53,812 bases of DNA from an uncultured Hyphomicrobiales bacterium (GCA_903825465.1 CAIKAR010000132.1:1-53812); one strand, 5' to 3'. Counted from the first letter of the stretch, positions 7,930 to 17,015 are shown. The notes: generated by a model from the letters alone, not told the origin. Program-made: numbers and translations.

Positions 7930-9534
7930 TCACCCCGCCCGTATCAGGTCGGCGGCCTTCTCGCCCATCATCAGCACGCACGCGTTGATGTGCGCCGACA
8001 CGATGTCGGGCATGGCCGACGCGTCGGCGACGCGCAATCCGTCGACGCCGCGCAGCCGCATCGCGGGGTCGAGCGGCGCCATCGGGTCGTTCCCCATCTT
8101 GCAGGTGCCGCAAGGATGGTGCGCGGTGATCGTCACGCGGCGAATATACGCTTCTATGTCGGCGTCGGTGGCGCATGCGGGACCGGGCGTGGCTTCAGCC
8201 GCGCGATAGGGCGCCATCGCGGGCTGTTCGCCGACGTCGCGGGCGCGTTTGAAGCCCGCGACAAGCCGCGGCATGTCGTTGGGCGATGAGAAGAAGTTGT
8301 ACACGATGCGCGGCGAATCATGGGGATCGGCCGAGCGCAACAATATCTCGCCGCGGCTTTCCGGGTGCAGCAGCGTCGGGCGGATGGCGTAGGCGTCCTG
8401 ATACGGCGCCGACACTCCCGGGAACCACAGCTTCGTCTGCGGCGGCACGGTGTGGAACATGAACTCGATGTCCGGAACCGCGACGCCAGGCTCGATTTTC
8501 ACAAAAGCGTGCAAGCCGCCGGGAACCACGGTCCCAGGACCGCTTCCCAGAAAGTACGCGCGCAGCATGCTGACCGCCATGCGGTCGAAGCGCATTTCGC
8601 CGTGGAAGCGGCCGGGCGACGTTCGGTTCCAGGTTATCCAGACACCGAGGTGGTCTTGAAGGTTTTTGCCGACGCCGGGGGAGTCGAGAACGGGCGTCAC
8701 GCCCATGCTCCTAAGATGGTCGGCGGGGCCGATCCCCGACAGCATCAGCAATTGCGGCGTGTTGAACGCGCCCGCCGACACGATCACCTCGCGGTCGGCG
8801 TGGACATGCGCGACGAGCGAATCCTTCACATAGTCGACGCCGGTGGCGCGCTTGTTTTCGATCGTGATCCTCAGCGCGTGGGCTCCGGTTTCGACAACCA
8901 GGTTCTCGCGCGCGCGAATGGGCCGCAGATAGGCGCGGGACGAGGAAGCGCGCCGGCCGTCGCGAATAGTGAACTGGCCGCGGCCGAAGCCTTCCTGCTG
9001 CAGCGAATTGTAGTCTGCGGTGGCGGGAAAGCCCGCCTGTTTGCCCGCTTCGACCCAGGCGTCGAATATCGGGTCGGGCGTCTTGGCGAACTCGGTGCCA
9101 ACCGGCCCGTCGCCGCCGCGGAACTGGTCGGAGCCCCGCTCGAAGGATTCGCCGCGGCGGAAATACGGCAGAACGTCGCCGTAGCTCCAGCCCTTCGCCC
9201 CTTCGCGGTCCCAGCGGTCGAAGTCGCCGGGGTTGCCGCGCGTGTAGGCCATGACGTTGACCGACGAGCAGCCACCCAGAACCTTGCCGCGCATGGCTTC
9301 GACGCGGCGGCCGTTGAGCGCCGCCTCCGGCTCGGTCTCGTAACCCCAGTCGTGCAGCTTGTATTGATGCATCTTTCCCATGCCGAGGGGAATGGAAATC
9401 AGCGGATCGATGTCGCGGCCGCCGGCCTCGAGCAACAGCACCTTGCAATCCGGGTCTTCCGACAGGCGCGCGGCGACGACGCAGCCGGCGGAGCCGCCGC
9501 CGACGACGACGTAATCGTAGCTTCGTTCATTCAT
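7930..9534 (-). CDS. GMC-family flavin oxidoreductase (choline dehydrogenase-like)
   Basis: A 534-residue protein starting MNERSYDYVVVGGGSAGCVV, with the FAD-binding GxGxxG at residues 12-17 and the ERxSEDP.. continuation of GMC enzymes. GMC signature 1 is MRGKVLGGCSSVNVMAYTRG (about residue 80), signature 2 is SAGAFNTPQLLMLSGIGP, and the C-terminus has ITAHHPCGTCKMG with the catalytic His and a final VADASAMPDIVSAHINAC block. Such enzymes oxidise alcohols to aldehydes with FAD. No signal peptide is visible, so it is cytoplasmic. It diverges from the MFS gene across 122 bp, suggesting a shared control region and that its substrate is brought in by that carrier. Confidence 0.92.
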   Translation of the reverse strand: MNERSYDYVVVGGGSAGCVVAARLSEDPDCKVLLLEAGGRDIDPLISIPLGMGKMHQYKLHDWGYETEPEAALNGRRVEAMRGKVLGGCSSVNVMAYTRGNPGDFDRWDREGAKGWSYGDVLPYFRRGESFERGSDQFRGGDGPVGTEFAKTPDPIFDAWVEAGKQAGFPATADYNSLQQEGFGRGQFTIRDGRRASSSRAYLRPIRARENLVVETGAHALRITIENKRATGVDYVKDSLVAHVHADREVIVSAGAFNTPQLLMLSGIGPADHLRSMGVTPVLDSPGVGKNLQDHLGVWITWNRTSPGRFHGEMRFDRMAVSMLRAYFLGSGPGTVVPGGLHAFVKIEPGVAVPDIEFMFHTVPPQTKLWFPGVSAPYQDAYAIRPTLLHPESRGEILLRSADPHDSPRIVYNFFSSPNDMPRLVAGFKRARDVGEQPAMAPYRAAEATPGPACATDADIEAYIRRVTITAHHPCGTCKMGNDPMAPLDPAMRLRGVDGLRVADASAMPDIVSAHINACVLMMGEKAADLIRAG

Positions 9535-9656
9535 GCGCGTCGACCTCGAAACACAGGCTTTTTCGTCCGGACGCAATTTGACAAGGCGGGGCGCCGCTGG
9601 CAACCTCGGAACCCAGTGAAAAAGCGGCGACAGAACGCGCGAAGGGGGAAGCGGAC

Positions 9657-10949
9657 ATGAGCGTCACGCACATGGGCGGCGCGGGCACGGCGGCCGACGC
9701 CGCGACGCGGGTGCGCTGGACGCGCATCGCGCCAACGTTGCTCGTCATCTGGATCATTTCGATGTTCGACAAGGCGAACATGTCGATCGTCCAGAACAAC
9801 ACGGATTTCCTCAAGGACTTCGCCCTTGAGGGCAAGCAGGCGGAAATCGGCTTCCTCACCGGCGCGATGTTCCTCGCCTACGGCTTTTTCGCGCCGTTCT
9901 GGGGCTGGAGTGTCGTCAAAATCGGCGCGCGCAAGACCGCGGCGATCAGCCTGATCGTGTGGGCGCTCGCCTGCTTCTGGTCGGCGATCTCGACAACCTA
10001 TCAGGAACTCGTCTGGTCGCGCGCCTTCCTCGGCTTCGGCGAGGCCGCGCTTTATCCCTACACGGTGGCGTTGGTCGCGAGCTGGTTCGCGTTGAAGGAG
10101 CGCGGGCGCGCCACGTCGTTCTGGTGGATAGGCACCATGATCGGCCCAATGGTCATGGGCCTTGTGGTGACGTGGCTCGTCATCAACTTCGGTTGGCGCG
10201 GACAATTCAACGCCATGGCGGTTTTGGCGCTCGTGCTGCCGTTGCCGATGATTTGGATTCTCGTGCGCGACACGCCGTCCCAACACGCCGGCGCGAACGC
10301 CGCGGAAGGCGGCCTCGTCGTCGCCGGAGCGCTTGAGAAGAACGAGGACGCGCCGGGCCGCCTGCTCGACCTGACCCTGCCGTGGTGGAAGAACACGCGG
10401 TTCTGGCTGGTGACGATCGCCATGTCCTCCAACGCGATCTTCTACTGGGGCTGGTCGATCTGGCTTCCAACTTATCTGCGGACAGCGCGCGGGTTTTCCT
10501 TCGCCATTTCAGGCTACCTGACGTTCGTCATCTATGGCTTCGCGATGGTGACGATCCTGATCGTCGGCCACTACTCCGACAAGATATTCCGCCGCGCGCC
10601 GCTCGCCTGCGCCGGGTGGATCGGCGCCGCGGTGTTCGTGATGGCCTCGGCTTTCGCGCCCGGGCAATTGTGGAGCGTCGTCTTTTCCATCTGCGCACTG
10701 TGCTGCCTGCAGGTCGGCATTTCCTGCGCGGAAATGCTGATCCACAGCGTGGTCAGCCAGAAGGACATGGGCGCCTCGCAGGGCTGGCGGGCGTTTTGCA
10801 CGCTTATGACGGGCGCGTTGTCGCCGGTCCTGATCGGCAAAATCCTCGACGCCACCGGCAACAACTACATCAGCGCCTTCGCGGTGCTGGCGGCGGCGGT
10901 CGTGATTTCGGCCGCCTGCATGATCAAGCTGATCCGCGAAGGCTACTAG
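9657..10949 (+). CDS. MFS transporter, anion:cation symporter-like
   Basis: A 430-residue protein with about 12 membrane segments. The N-terminal half has ISMFDKANMSIV, a variant of the DR..n..i motif of the ACS branch (phthalate, glucarate, tartrate permeases), and GFGEAALYPYTVALVASWF followed by ERGRATSFW, the cytoplasmic loop pattern. The second half starts with PWWKNTRFWLVTIAMSSNAI. ATG at 9657 follows AAGGGGGAAGCGGAC. It probably imports an organic anion. The hydrolase gene follows after 12 bp, and two binding proteins come next on the same strand, so 9.6-13.9 kb reads as one transcription unit. A TTGACA at 9578-9583 is seen upstream but with no convincing -10. Confidence 0.88.
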   Translation: MSVTHMGGAGTAADAATRVRWTRIAPTLLVIWIISMFDKANMSIVQNNTDFLKDFALEGKQAEIGFLTGAMFLAYGFFAPFWGWSVVKIGARKTAAISLIVWALACFWSAISTTYQELVWSRAFLGFGEAALYPYTVALVASWFALKERGRATSFWWIGTMIGPMVMGLVVTWLVINFGWRGQFNAMAVLALVLPLPMIWILVRDTPSQHAGANAAEGGLVVAGALEKNEDAPGRLLDLTLPWWKNTRFWLVTIAMSSNAIFYWGWSIWLPTYLRTARGFSFAISGYLTFVIYGFAMVTILIVGHYSDKIFRRAPLACAGWIGAAVFVMASAFAPGQLWSVVFSICALCCLQVGISCAEMLIHSVVSQKDMGASQGWRAFCTLMTGALSPVLIGKILDATGNNYISAFAVLAAAVVISAACMIKLIREGY

Positions 10950-10961
10950 TCGGAGAATTCC

Positions 10962-11786
10962 ATGTCCGTTCCGTCGTTCCGGGTCGGAGACCTCGAAATC
11001 AAGGGCTACAGCGACGGCGTTCTGCGCACGTCGCTGGACATGATTTTGAACATGGAGCGCGCGCGGTCGGAAGCGCTCGTCGGGGGAACCGACGGCGGCT
11101 GGCTCTACATTCCCGTCAACAACTTCGTCTTCCAGCGCGAGGGCAAGACGATCATGATCGACGCCGGCTCGGGCCACGACATGCAGCCGACTCTCGGCAA
11201 GCTGCCGGAAAACCTGCGCGCCGGCGGCGTCGATCCAAAAAGCGTCGGCTACATCGTGCTCACCCACATCCATCCCGACCACGCCAACGGGTTGATAGAC
11301 CCTCGGGGCGAGGCGATTTATCCGAACGCTGAAATCCTCGTGCACGCGCAGGAATACGACTTCTGGATGTCCGAGGACAAAGGCGGCGAGCCCGAAAAGC
11401 TGAAGGCGGTGAAGGCCCGCAACAAGCGCAACATGAAGCCCTACACGGAGCGCGTCAGGCGCATGCGCGAGGGCGAGGAAGTTCTGGGTTGCACGCCCAT
11501 TCTCGCCGCCGGCCATTCGCCCGGCCACACCTGCTGGCGGGTAATGTCGGGCCGCGAGTCCTTCCTCGCCTGGGGCGACATCGTTCACCTCTCGGCGATT
11601 CAGATTTCGCACCCCGACACGACGCTGAGCTACGACCTCGACGGCGACGCGGCGCGCAAGTCGCGCCATCGCATTCTCGACATGACGGCGAACGAGCGCA
11701 TCGTCGTCGCCGGCGCGCATGTCAACGCGCCCGGCTTTGGCCACGTCGTGCGAAAAGGGACGACATACGCCTTCGAAAGCGTGTGA
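10962..11786 (+). CDS. Metallo-beta-lactamase-fold hydrolase (AttM/lactonase-like)
   Basis: A 274-residue enzyme with the complete dinuclear metal site: THIHPDHANG gives His102, His104, Asp106 and His107; GHSPGHTCWR gives His189; AWGDIVH gives Asp206; and AGAHVNAPGFGH gives His253. Spacing fits the MBL lactonase/hydrolase group that opens lactones, esters or beta-lactam-like amides. No signal peptide is seen, so it is cytoplasmic. ATG at 10962 has GGAG seven bases upstream. Its position between the carrier and the binding proteins suggests it hydrolyses the imported compound or the lactone made by the GMC enzyme. Acyl-homoserine-lactone degradation is possible but not shown. Confidence 0.88.
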   Translation: MSVPSFRVGDLEIKGYSDGVLRTSLDMILNMERARSEALVGGTDGGWLYIPVNNFVFQREGKTIMIDAGSGHDMQPTLGKLPENLRAGGVDPKSVGYIVLTHIHPDHANGLIDPRGEAIYPNAEILVHAQEYDFWMSEDKGGEPEKLKAVKARNKRNMKPYTERVRRMREGEEVLGCTPILAAGHSPGHTCWRVMSGRESFLAWGDIVHLSAIQISHPDTTLSYDLDGDAARKSRHRILDMTANERIVVAGAHVNAPGFGHVVRKGTTYAFESV

Positions 11787-11824
11787 CGGTTCCGCGGCGA
11801 CGAACATCGATGGGACAGCTGCGG

Positions 11825-12856
11825 ATGAAACACATGCTATTCAAAACGCTCGCGCTCGCTCTCCCGCTCGCCATTGGCGCCGTCCCCGCTCGGGCCGCCG
11901 ATTCCGCCGCCATCGCCGCCGCCCAAAAAGAGGGCCACGTCGTTTGGTACACGACGCTCATCGTCAATCAGGCCGTCCTGCCGTTGAAGGCGGCGTTCGA
12001 GAAGAAATATCCCGGCGTGACGCTCGACTACTCCCGCAACGACGAGGGTCCGACCGCCATCCGCCTGCTGGGCGAGGCGAAGTCCGGCCACATGCAGGCC
12101 GACATATTCGACGGCGTCACCAACAACATCGCCATGCGCCGCGAGGGACTGCTCGCTCCCTCGGCTATCCCAAACGACGCCGACTATCCCGCCGAGATGA
12201 AGGACAAGGACGGATATTGGCGGGCGCTGCTCCTGTTCGTGTTCACGCCCGGCTTCAACACGGCGATGGTGTCGCGCGCCGAGGCGCCGAAGTCCTACGC
12301 GGACCTGCTCGACCCCAAATGGAAGGGCAAAATGGCGTGGAATCCCAATTCCAGCGCCGGCGCGGTCGGCTTCGTCGGCAACATCCTGACCTCGATGGGC
12401 GAGGAAAAAGGGATGGACTACCTGCGCAAGCTCGCCGCGCAAAAGATCGTCGGCGTCGAGGCTTCCGCGCGCGCCATCCTCGATCAGGTGATCGCGGGCG
12501 AATATCCGATCGGCCTGATGATGTTCAACCACCACGCGGTGATTTCCGCGCGCAAGGGCGCGCCGGTCGACTGGCTCCCGATGGAGCCGGTGCCCGTCGC
12601 CTTCGATTCGCTCAGCCTGCTGAAGGACGCGCCGCATCCCGCCGCCGCGCGCCTGCTGTTGGAATTCCTGCTGTCGGAGGAAGGTCAATTCGTCCTGAAA
12701 GACGCCGATTATCTGCCGGCCATGCCCAAGGCGCCCGCGATGATGAAGGGCCTGCGGCCCGAGGATGGCGGGTTCCAAGCCACATGGCTGCGGCCCGATT
12801 TCGTCGATCCCTTGACGCCGAAATGGGCCGCCGTCGCCAAGGAGCTGTTCCGATGA
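11825..12856 (+). CDS. Extracellular solute-binding protein, Fe(III)/polyamine ABC type (copy A)
   Basis: A 343-residue secreted protein. Residues 1-24 form a signal peptide ending PARA, after MKHMLFKTLALALPLAIG. The mature start HVVWYTTLIVNQAVLPL and the later LLDPKWKGKMAW and DQVIAGEYPIGLMMFNHH are hallmarks of the iron/polyamine-like SBP family. ATG at 11825 is preferred because it opens the signal peptide; an ATG at 11810 would add five residues. Its TGA overlaps the ATG of the next gene (ATGA), so the two are translationally coupled. No permease or ATPase accompanies it. The ligand is not known; the cassette suggests an organic acid. Confidence 0.88.
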   Translation: MKHMLFKTLALALPLAIGAVPARAADSAAIAAAQKEGHVVWYTTLIVNQAVLPLKAAFEKKYPGVTLDYSRNDEGPTAIRLLGEAKSGHMQADIFDGVTNNIAMRREGLLAPSAIPNDADYPAEMKDKDGYWRALLLFVFTPGFNTAMVSRAEAPKSYADLLDPKWKGKMAWNPNSSAGAVGFVGNILTSMGEEKGMDYLRKLAAQKIVGVEASARAILDQVIAGEYPIGLMMFNHHAVISARKGAPVDWLPMEPVPVAFDSLSLLKDAPHPAAARLLLEFLLSEEGQFVLKDADYLPAMPKAPAMMKGLRPEDGGFQATWLRPDFVDPLTPKWAAVAKELFR

Positions 12857-13869
12857 AGCGCGGTTCTATCGCGATCGCCGCGCTGCTCGCGGCCTGTCCG
12901 GCGCGCGCCGACGAGGCCTCGCTTTACGCCGCGGCGAAGAAGGAGGGCCAGGTCGTCTGGTACACGACGCTTATCGTCAATCAGGCGGTGTTGCCGCTGA
13001 AATCCGCCTTCGAGAAAAAGTATCCCGGCATCGAGGTTCAATTCAACCGCGCCGATTCCGTCCCCACCGCGATCAAGGTGCTCGACGAGGGCAAGGCCGG
13101 CGCCGTGCGCGCGGATGTCGTCGACGGGATCGAAACGGAGCCGCCCATCGCCAAGGCTGGCCTCGTCGACAAATATGTGTCCGTCCACGCCGACAAATAC
13201 CCGGCGGAGCTGAAGGATCCGAATGGTTTGTGGATCGCCACGAACCTCTATTTCCTGACGCCCGGCTACAACACCACCCTCGTGCCACCGGCGAGCGCCC
13301 CCAAAACCCTCGACGATCTGCTCGACCCCAAATGGAAGGGCAAGATGGCGTGGAGCACGGCGCGCGGCGCGGGCGGCCCGATTTTCGCCGGCGCGGTGTT
13401 GCGCATGCTGGGGCAAGACAAGGGCATGGACTGGCTGAAGCGCTTCGCCAGCCAAGACGTCGTCAACACCGACATCACCGCGCGCGCTGTGCTCGATCAG
13501 GTGATCGCGGGCGAGTACCCGATCGGGCTGGAAATCTTCAACCACCACGCGTCGCTCAGCGCGCAAAAGGGCGCTCCGGTGGACTGGATCAAGCTCGATC
13601 CCATCGCCGCGCCTTTGCAGGTCGCAAGCGTGCTGAAAGGCGCGCCGCATCCAAACGCCGCGCGGCTGCTGCTCGACTTTCTGGTGTCCGAGGAGGGACA
13701 ACACGTTCTGGCGGCGTCCGACTATCTGCCGGCGATGCCAAGCGTCGAGGCGAAGACGCCCTCGTTGAAACCCGAAGCCGGTGGGTTCAAACCCTATTAT
13801 TTTCCGCCAGATTCCTTCGCGCGCGACGCCGAGGGTTGGCAGCGGGTATTCAACGAGTTGTTTCGATAA
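12853..13869 (+). CDS. Extracellular solute-binding protein, Fe(III)/polyamine ABC type (copy B)
   Basis: A 338-residue secreted protein with a short signal peptide (MKRGSIAIAALLAACPARA, residues 1-19). It is colinear with the upstream copy: QVVWYTTLIVNQAVLPLK, LLDPKWKGKMAW, DQVIAGEYPIGLEIFNHH, LLDFLVSEEGQ and a final RVFNELFR. By eye about half of positions are identical, and the pair also matches the fragment at the left edge of the window. ATG at 12853 overlaps the previous stop (ATGA). The middle third diverges most, which is where ligand contacts usually lie, so the two copies may bind different compounds. It is the last gene of the unit; a perfect hairpin follows 14 bp downstream. Confidence 0.88.
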   Translation: MKRGSIAIAALLAACPARADEASLYAAAKKEGQVVWYTTLIVNQAVLPLKSAFEKKYPGIEVQFNRADSVPTAIKVLDEGKAGAVRADVVDGIETEPPIAKAGLVDKYVSVHADKYPAELKDPNGLWIATNLYFLTPGYNTTLVPPASAPKTLDDLLDPKWKGKMAWSTARGAGGPIFAGAVLRMLGQDKGMDWLKRFASQDVVNTDITARAVLDQVIAGEYPIGLEIFNHHASLSAQKGAPVDWIKLDPIAAPLQVASVLKGAPHPNAARLLLDFLVSEEGQHVLAASDYLPAMPSVEAKTPSLKPEAGGFKPYYFPPDSFARDAEGWQRVFNELFR

Positions 13870-13882
13870 ACCGACGCGCGAA

Positions 13883-13904
13883 CGGCCTCCCCAAGGGGAG
13901 GCCG
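13883..13904. terminator. Perfect 10-bp hairpin between binding-protein and sodB genes
   Basis: CGGCCTCCCC, loop AA, GGGGAGGCCG form a perfect stem 14 bp after the plus-strand stop and 29 bp after the minus-strand sodB stop. Neither side has a real T-run, so it is a probable but weak bidirectional terminator, or it stabilises mRNA ends. Confidence 0.5.
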
Positions 13905-13932
13905 CCAACCAAAATCGCGCGTGGCGAACAGC

Positions 13933-14532
13933 CTACTTGGCCGCGTGCTCGTAGAGCTCGGCGACGTATTCCCAGTTCACGAGGTGCTCGATGAACGCCT
14001 TGCAATAGTCCGGGCGGCGGTTGCGGTAGTCGATGTAGTAGCTGTGTTCCCACACGTCGTTGCCAAGAATTGGAACGCCGCCGTGCACGAGCGGGTTCTC
14101 GCCGTTGGCGGTTTTGGTGCAGACAATCTTGCCGTTTTGCACCGCGAGCCATGACCAGCCCGAGCCAAACTGCGTCACGCCCGCCGCGATGAAGTCTTCC
14201 TTCATCTTGTCGAGCGAGCCGAAGGAATCGATCAGCGCCTTTTCCAGCTTGCCCGGAATCTTTCCCCCGCCGTTTGGCTTCATCCACTTCCAGAAGTGCG
14301 TGTGGTTGTAATGCTGCGCGGCGTTGTTGAAGAGGCCGGCGTTTTTGCCGAACGAGCCCTTGACCACGTCTTCGAGAGACTTGTCCTCGAGGCCCGACCC
14401 CTTGAGCAGGTTGTTGCCGTTGGTCACGTAGGCCTGATGGTGCTTGTCGTGGTGAAACTCCAGGGTTTCCTTCGACATATAGGGCTGCAACGCCTCGTAG
14501 GCGTAAGGCAGGGCTGGCAGGGTCAGTTCCAC
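13933..14532 (-). CDS. sodB: Superoxide dismutase, iron type
   Basis: A 199-residue Fe/Mn-family superoxide dismutase, full length. Metal ligands are His27 (LEFHHDKHH), His77 (YNHTHFWKW), Asp159 and His163 (NDVWEHSYY). Gln73 in NNAAQHYNH sits at the position that marks iron enzymes (manganese enzymes have Gly there), and FGSGWSWL follows. It dismutates superoxide in the cytoplasm. The start is a GTG at 14532, eight bases after GAGGAG, with the usual second-residue start ELTLPALPY. It is transcribed alone, with 231 bp upstream that also contain the terminator of the chemoreceptor gene. Confidence 0.95.
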   Translation of the reverse strand: MELTLPALPYAYEALQPYMSKETLEFHHDKHHQAYVTNGNNLLKGSGLEDKSLEDVVKGSFGKNAGLFNNAAQHYNHTHFWKWMKPNGGGKIPGKLEKALIDSFGSLDKMKEDFIAAGVTQFGSGWSWLAVQNGKIVCTKTANGENPLVHGGVPILGNDVWEHSYYIDYRNRRPDYCKAFIEHLVNWEYVAELYEHAAK

Positions 14533-14713
14533 GGCGCTCTCCTCGGGTTGAAAATCAAATCCGGCGCGGCCGGAATTTGAAGCCGACAGTACGCCGAAAC
14601 CCCGGATGTTGGCAACAATTCACCAGTCCGGCGCGCCTCCGGGCGTAGGCGGAGACCAGCGGTCGAAAACGCGCGGCGCCCGATTTTGTTCCGGTTCGCG
14701 ATCGCCGCGGCGA

Positions 14714-14740
14714 AACAAAAAGCCCGCGCGAAGCGGGCCT
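14714..14740 (-). terminator. Intrinsic terminator of the chemoreceptor gene
   Basis: On the minus strand GCCCGC, loop TTCGC, GCGGGC is followed directly by TTTTTG. It begins about 23 bp after the chemoreceptor stop at 14764. Within the 231-bp gap 14533-14763 this is the only structured element I see. Confidence 0.8.
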
Positions 14741-14763
14741 TGTCCCCGGCGAATGGCGGGCCT

Positions 14764-16068
14764 TCAGCCGCGCCCGACGCCGCGTAAAAACGTGTCGATG
14801 GTGTCGTTGAGCTCGCGCGCCTGGCCGGCGACGTCGTTGGCCGCCTGATGCACCTGCGCCGCGGATTCGTCGGTCTTCGCCACCATCGACGACAGGCCCG
14901 CCATGTTTTCCGAAGCGGCGGCGGCCCCGGACACGGCATCGGAGACGCCACGGGAAATTTGGTTGGTGGCGGCGGCCTGTTCCTCGATGGCGACGGCGAT
15001 GCCGGCGGTGAAGCCTTCGGCTTGGTTCATCGTCGTCACGATGGAGTTGATCGCCTGAACCGCCTCGCCCGTGGCGCTTTGAATCGCCTGCACGTGTTCG
15101 GCGATGCGGTCCGTGGCGCGGGCGGTCTGGTTGGCGAGCGATTTCACTTCCTGCGCGACGACGGCGAAGCCACGGCCCGCTTCCCCGGCGCGCGCGGCCT
15201 CGATGGTGGCGTTGAGCGCGAGCAGGTTCGTTTGCGCGGCGATCGCCTGGATCAGGCCGATGATTTCGCCGATCTGCTGCGCCTTCTCGGCGAGGCCCCC
15301 GATGGTCTGGGTTGTCGTGGTGGTGGTGCGCGCGGCTTCCACGACCACCGACCGGGTGCGGATGACCTGGTCCTCGATTTCGCCGATGGAGGCGGAAAGC
15401 TCCTCGGCGGCGACGGCGACGGTTTTGACGTTGGACGAAGCGTCGGAGGTGGCGGACGCCGCCGCGCGCGAGCGGCGCGCGCTCTCCGCGGCGATGGAAG
15501 ACAGGCCATCGGCCGCGTTCGCCATCCGATCGCTGTGCGCGGTGACCTTGCGCAAAGCGTCGCCGACGGCGCCGCGGAACTCCAGTATGAGGGCGTCGAC
15601 TTTCTTCTGACGATCCGAGGCGTTCGTGGCGTGTGTCGCGAGTTCGTTCTGCAAGGCTTCGCGTTGAATCAAGCCGTCTCGGAAATGCGCGACCGCGCCG
15701 GCCATGTCGCCGATTTCGTCGCCTCGGTCCAGCGCCGGGACAGCGGCGCCGAGATCCCCCTTGGCGAGCGTCAGCATGCAGGCGGTCAATTCTTCGATCG
15801 GCGCCGTCACGCGCATGAGGATAACATGCATGACGCCCGCGACGCTCGCCATGATGACCGCGCAAATCAGCGCCGACCACAGCATTTCGCTGGTGGAGGG
15901 AAAGCCCCGGCTGAACAGCATGACGGCGAACAGCGAGGCGACGACCGCGCCGAGCACAATCGTCGCCTTCAAGACGATGGCGCCACGCAGCGAGCCGGAT
16001 TTTCGAGCTCCCTTTCGGCGCCAGGCTTGCGTCGCGGTGGAAGGGGATTTTGATTTGGTGAGGGGCAT
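14764..16068 (-). CDS. Methyl-accepting chemotaxis protein with minimal extracytoplasmic region
   Basis: A 434-residue chemoreceptor. Two membrane segments (about residues 30-53 and 62-84) are separated by only about eight residues, so there is no periplasmic ligand domain. A HAMP domain (about 85-140, [20 protein letters not shown]) leads into the signalling coiled coil, whose hairpin tip reads [20 protein letters not shown] and [19 protein letters not shown]. The C-terminus ends in FLRGVGRG with no CheR-docking pentapeptide. ATG at 16068 is taken; an upstream in-frame start at 16119 exists. It may sense membrane state, or the cytoplasm, or signal through partners. It is isolated from other chemotaxis genes. 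Confidence 0.9.
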   Translation of the reverse strand: MPLTKSKSPSTATQAWRRKGARKSGSLRGAIVLKATIVLGAVVASLFAVMLFSRGFPSTSEMLWSALICAVIMASVAGVMHVILMRVTAPIEELTACMLTLAKGDLGAAVPALDRGDEIGDMAGAVAHFRDGLIQREALQNELATHATNASDRQKKVDALILEFRGAVGDALRKVTAHSDRMANAADGLSSIAAESARRSRAAASATSDASSNVKTVAVAAEELSASIGEIEDQVIRTRSVVVEAARTTTTTTQTIGGLAEKAQQIGEIIGLIQAIAAQTNLLALNATIEAARAGEAGRGFAVVAQEVKSLANQTARATDRIAEHVQAIQSATGEAVQAINSIVTTMNQAEGFTAGIAVAIEEQAAATNQISRGVSDAVSGAAAASENMAGLSSMVAKTDESAAQVHQAANDVAGQARELNDTIDTFLRGVGRG

Positions 16069-16166
16069 GGACGTCCCGGGCCGGCGCTGAGGTCTTGATC
16101 GCCGTGTTTTAACGACCAAGTCTTGAGGATCGGGGCCAAGATTGCCGCAACAGAATTAAATTGGCG

Positions 16167-17015
16167 TTAAGCAAACCCATTCCAGCGCGCGAGCCGCGCC
16201 CCGCGCGCCTTGAGAACCGCCGAGAACCCGTCGGACAGGAGAAACGCCAACTCGGACTGGCGCGATTCCTCGATTTCGCCGAGCTTCGCCAATTCCCGAT
16301 CGGCGTGGCCCGGATGGCACATGACGAGGTGGCGCCGCCCCGGGGCCGACAGGTAGGTGGCGAAATCGACGGCGTAGCAGCGTCGGTCGTCGAAACTCGA
16401 AAAGCCCGAGAAACCCCGGTTGACGCCCATCCCCATGGAACCGGCCATTGCGGCGAAACCCAGGCTCAGCGTCGCGATTTCAGCGGCCTTGAATGCCTCG
16501 ACGCGGCGGGCGAGCAGCGCGCTCCAGCGGTCGCCGCTGTCGCGCAGCCAGACCTCGCCGGCCCACCCGCGTCGAACCATGTCCTCCATCAGCCAGCGCC
16601 GCACGCCGCGCAAGACCTGGACGTGCTGATGCCCGTCGATGAAATCGGGCGGGCGGCCCATGGCTTCCACGAAAGCGTCGATCTGGCGGGTGATTTCGGC
16701 GCGGATTTCGACCTCGGGCAACCGGCCAAAGAGGGCGCCGGCGACCACCGCGCCAATTTTGGGGAACGCGCCGCCGCGCGCGAAGCCGGGCATGGACCCA
16801 AGCGGCGCGCCGCACGTCAGGTTGAGATGGACGCCGACGTCGGCGCGGTCGGCGAAGCCCGCGAGCCCGCGCGCCGCCGACGGCCACGAAGGCATGTTGG
16901 TCATGGCCGAGGTCGCCGTCAGTCGGCCCGCCGCGATCGCCTCCAGAATCCCGCGGCTGACGCCCGGCGCGAGTGCGTAGTCGTCGGCGCACAGCATGAA
17001 TGAAAAAGGCGGCAT
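16167..17015 (-). CDS. ChbG/HpnK-family (YdjC-like) carbohydrate deacetylase
   Basis: A 282-residue protein of the YdjC fold. The N-terminus FMLCADDYALAPGVSRGILE carries the metal/catalytic pair Asp11-Asp12, His63 is in GVHLNLT, and FIDGHQHVQ gives His129 and His131. The family removes acetyl groups from N-acetylated sugars (ChbG) or acts in hopanoid side-chain tailoring (HpnK). No other hopanoid genes are adjacent, so the substrate is left open. ATG at 17015. It diverges from the aldo-keto reductase across about 70 bp. Confidence 0.85.
   Translation of the reverse strand: MPPFSFMLCADDYALAPGVSRGILEAIAAGRLTATSAMTNMPSWPSAARGLAGFADRADVGVHLNLTCGAPLGSMPGFARGGAFPKIGAVVAGALFGRLPEVEIRAEITRQIDAFVEAMGRPPDFIDGHQHVQVLRGVRRWLMEDMVRRGWAGEVWLRDSGDRWSALLARRVEAFKAAEIATLSLGFAAMAGSMGMGVNRGFSGFSSFDDRRCYAVDFATYLSAPGRRHLVMCHPGHADRELAKLGEIEESRQSELAFLLSDGFSAVLKARGARLARWNGFA

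Noticed and set aside
10962-11786. Quorum-quenching AHL lactonase as a firm call for the MBL hydrolase
   Set aside because: The metal ligands are shared by many MBL hydrolases; no AHL-specific residues can be claimed and the context is catabolic.
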